A model generated the notes under the pieces. The model saw only the letters and a list, made by a program, of their open reading frames with translations. It had not been told where the DNA came from and ran no database searches. The position numbers and the translations under genes were made by a program. Of a DNA stretch of 10,601 nucleotides, positions 7,096 to 10,601 are shown in pieces; the stretch's first letter is position 1; every line of letters begins with the position of its first letter. Source of the stretch: Candidatus Colicola coprequi (GTDB taxonomy: Bacteria > Bacteroidota > Bacteroidia > Bacteroidales > Paludibacteraceae); the NCBI GenBank assembly GCA_018065765.1, contig JAGHSR010000135.1, forward strand, positions 1 to 10,601, given 5' to 3'.

Positions 7096-8079
7096 GTGAA
7101 ACGTCTTTCCTGCATATACATTGTACTGACAGCGCTTTTCGTAGCGCTGTTTGTGCTTAATGTATGTATCGGCAGTCAGTGGTTTTCACCCCGTGAGATT
7201 TGGCAAAGTGTCTTTGCTGAAACCACAACGTCCCAACTCATCCTGTCACTGCGTTTGCCTAAGGCAGTCACCGCTATTCTTGCCGGTATGGCACTTAGTG
7301 TAGCCGGTGTCCTACTGCAAACTCTCTTTCGTAACCCCTTGGCGGGTCCGTATATTTTGGGTATCAATTCGGGTGCGTCGCTCGGTGTTGCCGTCCTCAC
7401 AATGCTCACTATCTCGCCGATTCTGACGACGGCTGCTTTTTCTGTGGGTATCCCTTTGGCTGCTTTGGCAGGAGCAGCAGCGGTTACGTTGCTGATGTTG
7501 TCCATCTCGCGCCACATCCACAGCAATGTCTCTTTGCTCATCGTAGGAATGATGGTCGGCTCGGTGGTGGGCGCGTTAGTCACTTTGATTCAGAATTTTG
7601 CCAATCCCGATTCGCTTAAGATGTTTGTTGTTTGGACATTTGGCAGTTTGAACGGGACGGGATGGAACGAGATAGTTGTTCTCGTTTCCGTCATTACAGT
7701 GGCTATGGTTTTGCTGCTGTTTCTGCTCAAGCCACTCAATGGTCTGCTTTTAGGCGAGGCTTACGCGCGCGCATTAGGTGTTAATATAGAACGCGCGCGC
7801 GTGTGTATAGTCATCGTTACCTCTCTCTTAGCGGGCATCGTTACTGCTTATTGCGGCCCTATCGCGTTTGTGGGGGTGGCTGTTCCTCATATTGCTCGGG
7901 GACTGCTTCGCACCACCGACCATCGCAAGGTTATTCCGGTGGCGATGTTGCTGGGTGCCAACTTATTACTCGCGTGCGATTGCATCTGTGCTTTGTTCAC
8001 TTATCCATTGCCAATCTCCACTGTCAGCGCGCTTTTTGGCGCTCCTATCATCATCGCAATTATACTCCGTGCTCGATAA
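7096..8079 (+). CDS. FecCD/BtuC-family ABC transporter permease (cobalamin, heme or siderophore type)
   Basis: 327-residue inner-membrane protein, matching the length of BtuC-like permeases, with about ten hydrophobic helices. Signatures are complete: SLRLPKAVTAILAGMALS (R53-L54-P55), LLQTLFRNPLAGPYILGINSGASLG (Q75, R79-N80-P81-L82), the coupling-loop motif GEAYARALGV (220-229) that contacts the ATPase subunit, CGPIAFVGVAVPHIAR (253-268) and PLPISTVSALFGAPIIIAII (304-323). It moves a metal chelate delivered by a periplasmic binding protein; the substrate cannot be told from the sequence, though cobalamin is plausible in Bacteroidales. The start is GTG at 7096: it gives MKRLSCIYIVL, a short basic start before helix 1, and no upstream ATG fits before the panB stop. 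The expected ATPase and binding-protein genes are not adjacent; the next gene is frdC with its own promoter. The loop at 7763-7809 holds two CGCGCGCG tracts. Confidence 0.95.
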   Translation: MKRLSCIYIVLTALFVALFVLNVCIGSQWFSPREIWQSVFAETTTSQLILSLRLPKAVTAILAGMALSVAGVLLQTLFRNPLAGPYILGINSGASLGVAVLTMLTISPILTTAAFSVGIPLAALAGAAAVTLLMLSISRHIHSNVSLLIVGMMVGSVVGALVTLIQNFANPDSLKMFVVWTFGSLNGTGWNEIVVLVSVITVAMVLLLFLLKPLNGLLLGEAYARALGVNIERARVCIVIVTSLLAGIVTAYCGPIAFVGVAVPHIARGLLRTTDHRKVIPVAMLLGANLLLACDCICALFTYPLPISTVSALFGAPIIIAIILRAR

Positions 8080-8101
8080 TTTTGTTTTTTGGTAGATTAA
8101 A

Positions 8102-8133
8102 TTTGCCTGTTCGAAAAAAATGTAGTACCTTTG
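8102..8133 (+). promoter_or_regulatory. Bacteroidetes-type promoter for the frdCA operon
   Basis: TTTG at 8102-8105 and TACCTTTG at 8126-8133 with a 20-base spacer, the same spacing as the promoter at 258-289. Transcription would begin near 8139-8141, leaving an A/T-rich leader of about 40 bases with no Shine-Dalgarno sequence before ATG 8181, typical of well-expressed Bacteroidetes genes. The start of this 101-base gap holds a T-rich stretch after the permease stop but no stem that would make an intrinsic terminator. Confidence 0.88.
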
Positions 8134-8180
8134 CGCGTCATTGCAAAAAAACAAATAAATTCTAATTATAACAAATCATT

Positions 8181-8888
8181 ATGTGGTTAAAAGATTCATC
8201 TATCGGCCGTAAATTCATTATGTCTATTACCGGCCTGTTCTTGGTCCTTTTTCTCCTGTTCCACGGAAGCATGAATATTTGCTTGGTCGTTGACGACCTG
8301 TTTGGGACAGCGGGTTACAATTGGATCTGTGAAATGCTTGGCGCCAACTGGTATGCGATTGCCGGCACACTGGTTTTGGCTCTGGGTGTAGTGGTTCACT
8401 TCTGTTTTGCGATCTATCTGACTATTCAGAACCTCGCAGCGCGTGGCAAAGATCGCTATGCGATTGAGGCTCGTCAGGAAGGTGTGGATTGGGCATCCAA
8501 AAACATGCTCGTTCTCGGTATCATCGTAATCCTCGGCTTGTGCCTGCACCTCTACAACATGTGGTTCAAAATGCAGTTCGCTGAGTTGTTCGGCGTACAA
8601 ACCTCTATGTTCGACCCCCAGAACGGTAGCGCTATCGTTACTGCTCTGTTCACCAGTGGTTGGAGCGGTATTATCTACTGCCTTGTTTACATTATTTGGC
8701 TGGTAGGTCTGTGGTTCCACCTCAGTCATGGTGTTTGGTCTGCTCTGCAAACTCTCGGTTGGAGCAACCTCATTTGGCTCAAACGAATCAAAGTGATTGG
8801 TACAGTCTTCGCAACGATTGCAGTAGGATTGTTCATGATTGTAGTTTTGTATTTCCTCGGTGTTAACATCGGTTTAATGATTGCATAA
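8181..8888 (+). CDS. frdC: Fumarate reductase/succinate dehydrogenase cytochrome b subunit (di-heme type)
   Basis: 235-residue inner-membrane anchor that carries electrons between menaquinone and the catalytic subunits. Five hydrophobic helices are visible, and the gene order cytochrome b then flavoprotein matches the B-type enzymes of Bacteroidetes, Wolinella and Bacillus. Candidate heme ligands are H28 (LFHGSMN), H73 (VVHFCFAIYL), H123 (CLHLYNMWF) and H180 or H183 (WFHLSHGVW), one per helix as in the Wolinella enzyme (H44, H93, H143, H182). E51 sits about where Wolinella E66, needed for menaquinol oxidation, is expected; the residue two before H180 is Trp178, not the Glu of the Wolinella proton pathway. 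The start MWLKDSSIGRKFIMSITG is the usual N-terminus. The flavoprotein gene begins after only 2 bases. It could be named sdhC; direction cannot be fixed from sequence, but fumarate reduction is the usual role in anaerobic Bacteroidales. Confidence 0.95.
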   Translation: MWLKDSSIGRKFIMSITGLFLVLFLLFHGSMNICLVVDDLFGTAGYNWICEMLGANWYAIAGTLVLALGVVVHFCFAIYLTIQNLAARGKDRYAIEARQEGVDWASKNMLVLGIIVILGLCLHLYNMWFKMQFAELFGVQTSMFDPQNGSAIVTALFTSGWSGIIYCLVYIIWLVGLWFHLSHGVWSALQTLGWSNLIWLKRIKVIGTVFATIAVGLFMIVVLYFLGVNIGLMIA

Positions 8889-8890
8889 GT

Positions 8891-10601
8891 ATGGCACAAG
8901 CAAATAATATCATAACGCCTGAAATGGCGAAGATACCACAAGGTCCACTGGAGAAAAAGTGGACTAACTACAAGGATCATCAGAAATTGGTGAATCCTGC
9001 TAACAAGCGTCGTCTTGATATCATCGTTGTAGGTACCGGTTTGGCTGGTGCTTCGGCTGCTGCTTCGCTGGCAGAGATGGGATTTAATGTTCTCAATTTC
9101 TGCATTCAAGATTCACCTCGTCGTGCGCACTCTATCGCAGCACAAGGGGGTATCAATGCTGCTAAAAACTATCAAAACGACGGTGACTCTGTTCATCGTC
9201 TCTACTACGATACTATCAAAGGTGGTGACTTTCGTGCTCGCGAGGCTAACGTTTATCGTTTGGCTGAAGTCAGCAACAACATCATTGACCAATGTGTGGC
9301 ACAAGGTGTTCCTTTTGCTCGCGAATATGGCGGATTGCTCGACAACCGTTCTTTCGGTGGTGCACAGGTAAGCCGTACTTTCTATGCTAAAGGACAGACC
9401 GGTCAACAACTGTTGCTGGGCGCATACTCAGCTCTCAGCCGTCAGATTGGTAAGGGCAAAGTGAAGATGTACAATCGTCACGAGATGTTGGATATCGTTA
9501 TGATTAAGGATGCTGATGGCACCGAACGCGCTCGCGGTATTATTGCTCGTAACTTAGTTACCGGCCGTATCGAGCGTTTCTTCGGTCACGCTGTTGTTAT
9601 CGCTTCCGGTGGTTACGGCAATACCTTCTTCCTCAGCACTAACGCTATGGCAAGTAACGGTTCTGCAGCTATGCAGATGTATCGCCATGGTGCTTACTTC
9701 GCTAACCCTTGCTACGCACAGATTCACCCGACCTGTATTCCTAAGCACGGTGACTTCCAAAGTAAGCTGACTCTGATGTCCGAATCGCTCCGTAACGACG
9801 GACGTATTTGGGTTCCTAAGAAACTGGAAGATGCCAAACGTCTGCAAGCCGGCGAAATCAAGGGTCGTGATATCCCTGAAGAAGATCGTGACTACTACTT
9901 GGAGCGCCGTTATCCGGCATTCGGTAACCTCGTACCACGTGACGTGGCAAGCCGTGCTGCCAAAGAGCGTTGCGATAAGGGTTATGGCGTAAACAATACC
10001 GGTTTGGCAGTATTCCTGGATTTCAGTGATGCTATCCAACGCCTTGGTAAAGATGTTGTGGCTCAGAAATATGGTAACCTCTTCCAAATGTATGAGAAAA
10101 TCGTGGACGAGAATCCGTACGAGAACCCAATGATGATCTTCCCTGCTATCCACTATACCATGGGTGGTATTTGGGTTGACTATGAACTGCAAACATCCGT
10201 TAAGGGTCTGTTCTGCATTGGTGAGGCTAACTTCTCCGACCACGGTGCTAACCGTCTGGGGGCAAGTGCCTTGATGCAAGGATTGGCTGATGGATACTTC
10301 GTACTTCCTTACACTATCCAAAACTACTTGAGTGACCAGATTGGCGTACCTCGTATGTCAACTGACCTGCCTGAGTTCGCTGAGGCTGAGAAGAAAGTAG
10401 AAGATAAGATTCAAAAACTTATGTCTGTTCAGGGTTCACGCTCAGTGGATAGTCTCCACAAAGAACTGGGTCTCATCATGTGGGACTTCGTCGGTATGGG
10501 ACGCACTGCCGAGAGCCTGAAGACCGCTATTGAGAAAATCGACGCGCTCAAGAAAGAGTTCTGGAGCAATGTTTATATTCCGGGTGAGGCTGGTAGCCTG
10601 A
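8891..10601 (+). CDS. frdA: Fumarate reductase/succinate dehydrogenase flavoprotein subunit, 3' end cut off
   Basis: Open from ATG 8891 to the window edge, 570 codons; relatives in Bacteroides are about 640-660 residues, so perhaps 70-90 are missing. The catalytic subunit interconverts fumarate and succinate at a covalently bound FAD on the cytoplasmic side. The dinucleotide motif is VVGTGLAGASAA (from G48). H80 in RRAHSIAAQGGIN is the expected covalent FAD attachment histidine. Other signatures are QIHPTCIP, LMSESLRNDGR, VPRDVASRAAKE (R350, proton-delivery Arg), IFPAIHYTMGGIWVD (H421) and CIGEANFSDHGANRLGASAL (R455, substrate Arg). The N-terminal extension of about 40 residues before the FAD motif (MAQANNIITPEMAKIPQGPL) is normal for the Bacteroidetes form. 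It lies 2 bases after frdC and shares its promoter; the iron-sulfur subunit gene should follow outside the window. Confidence 0.97.
   Translation, partial: MAQANNIITPEMAKIPQGPLEKKWTNYKDHQKLVNPANKRRLDIIVVGTGLAGASAAASLAEMGFNVLNFCIQDSPRRAHSIAAQGGINAAKNYQNDGDSVHRLYYDTIKGGDFRAREANVYRLAEVSNNIIDQCVAQGVPFAREYGGLLDNRSFGGAQVSRTFYAKGQTGQQLLLGAYSALSRQIGKGKVKMYNRHEMLDIVMIKDADGTERARGIIARNLVTGRIERFFGHAVVIASGGYGNTFFLSTNAMASNGSAAMQMYRHGAYFANPCYAQIHPTCIPKHGDFQSKLTLMSESLRNDGRIWVPKKLEDAKRLQAGEIKGRDIPEEDRDYYLERRYPAFGNLVPRDVASRAAKERCDKGYGVNNTGLAVFLDFSDAIQRLGKDVVAQKYGNLFQMYEKIVDENPYENPMMIFPAIHYTMGGIWVDYELQTSVKGLFCIGEANFSDHGANRLGASALMQGLADGYFVLPYTIQNYLSDQIGVPRMSTDLPEFAEAEKKVEDKIQKLMSVQGSRSVDSLHKELGLIMWDFVGMGRTAESLKTAIEKIDALKKEFWSNVYIPGEAGSL

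Noticed and set aside
8026..8043. AGCGC-GCTTTTTG-GCGCT stem-loop as terminator of the permease transcript
   Set aside because: It lies inside the permease coding sequence, encodes conserved residues (SALFGAP), and no T-run follows the stem.
9554..10321. Antisense 255-codon open frame opposite frdA
   Set aside because: frdA is unmistakable on the + strand; the antisense translation is Thr/Val-rich as expected from reversed codons of a well-expressed gene.

Overview
The window looks like a chromosomal segment of a member of the Bacteroidales, family not determined. The evidence is two copies of the Bacteroidetes-type promoter (TTTG, a 20-base spacer, TACCTTTG), almost no Shine-Dalgarno sequences, and protein types typical of anaerobic gut Bacteroidales: fused pyruvate:ferredoxin oxidoreductase, di-heme fumarate reductase and a DUF4143-type ATPase. 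All genes are on the + strand and tightly packed.

Left part (1-1625): the 3' end of a small two-helix membrane protein of the kind found in Bacteroidetes lysis or amidase modules (2-202), then a promoter (258-289), then an ATPase of the AAA_14/DUF4143 group (382-1566). Around this ATPase gene are three short tandem arrays with a 7-base period that all follow one degenerate theme (RATGNAN): one on the reverse strand right after the upstream stop codon (205-250), one inside the ATPase leader (323-364) and one right after the ATPase stop codon (1568-1605). The ATPase keeps its Walker A motif but has Gln where Glu is expected in Walker B. This is the accessory-looking part of the window and holds the main points of interest.

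Middle part (1626-8079): nifJ (pyruvate to acetyl-CoA plus reduced ferredoxin), a predicted outer-membrane beta-barrel protein, panB (first committed step of pantothenate/CoA synthesis) and a FecCD/BtuC-type ABC permease. The four genes are separated by 21, 2 and 8 bases, with no recognisable promoter between them, so they are probably co-transcribed. The permease has no ATPase or binding-protein partner in view.

Right part (8080-10601): a second clear promoter drives frdC (di-heme cytochrome b subunit) and frdA (flavoprotein subunit, cut by the window end); an iron-sulfur subunit gene would be expected next. Together nifJ and frdCA(B) are the core of anaerobic energy metabolism of these bacteria: pyruvate oxidation supplies acetyl-CoA and reduced ferredoxin, and fumarate reductase is the terminal electron acceptor step leading to succinate and propionate. 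PanB supplies the CoA precursor. No rRNA, tRNA, CRISPR, transposase or convincing intrinsic terminator was found. I found no clearly new multi-gene system; the heptad arrays around the altered ATPase are the best candidate for something undescribed.
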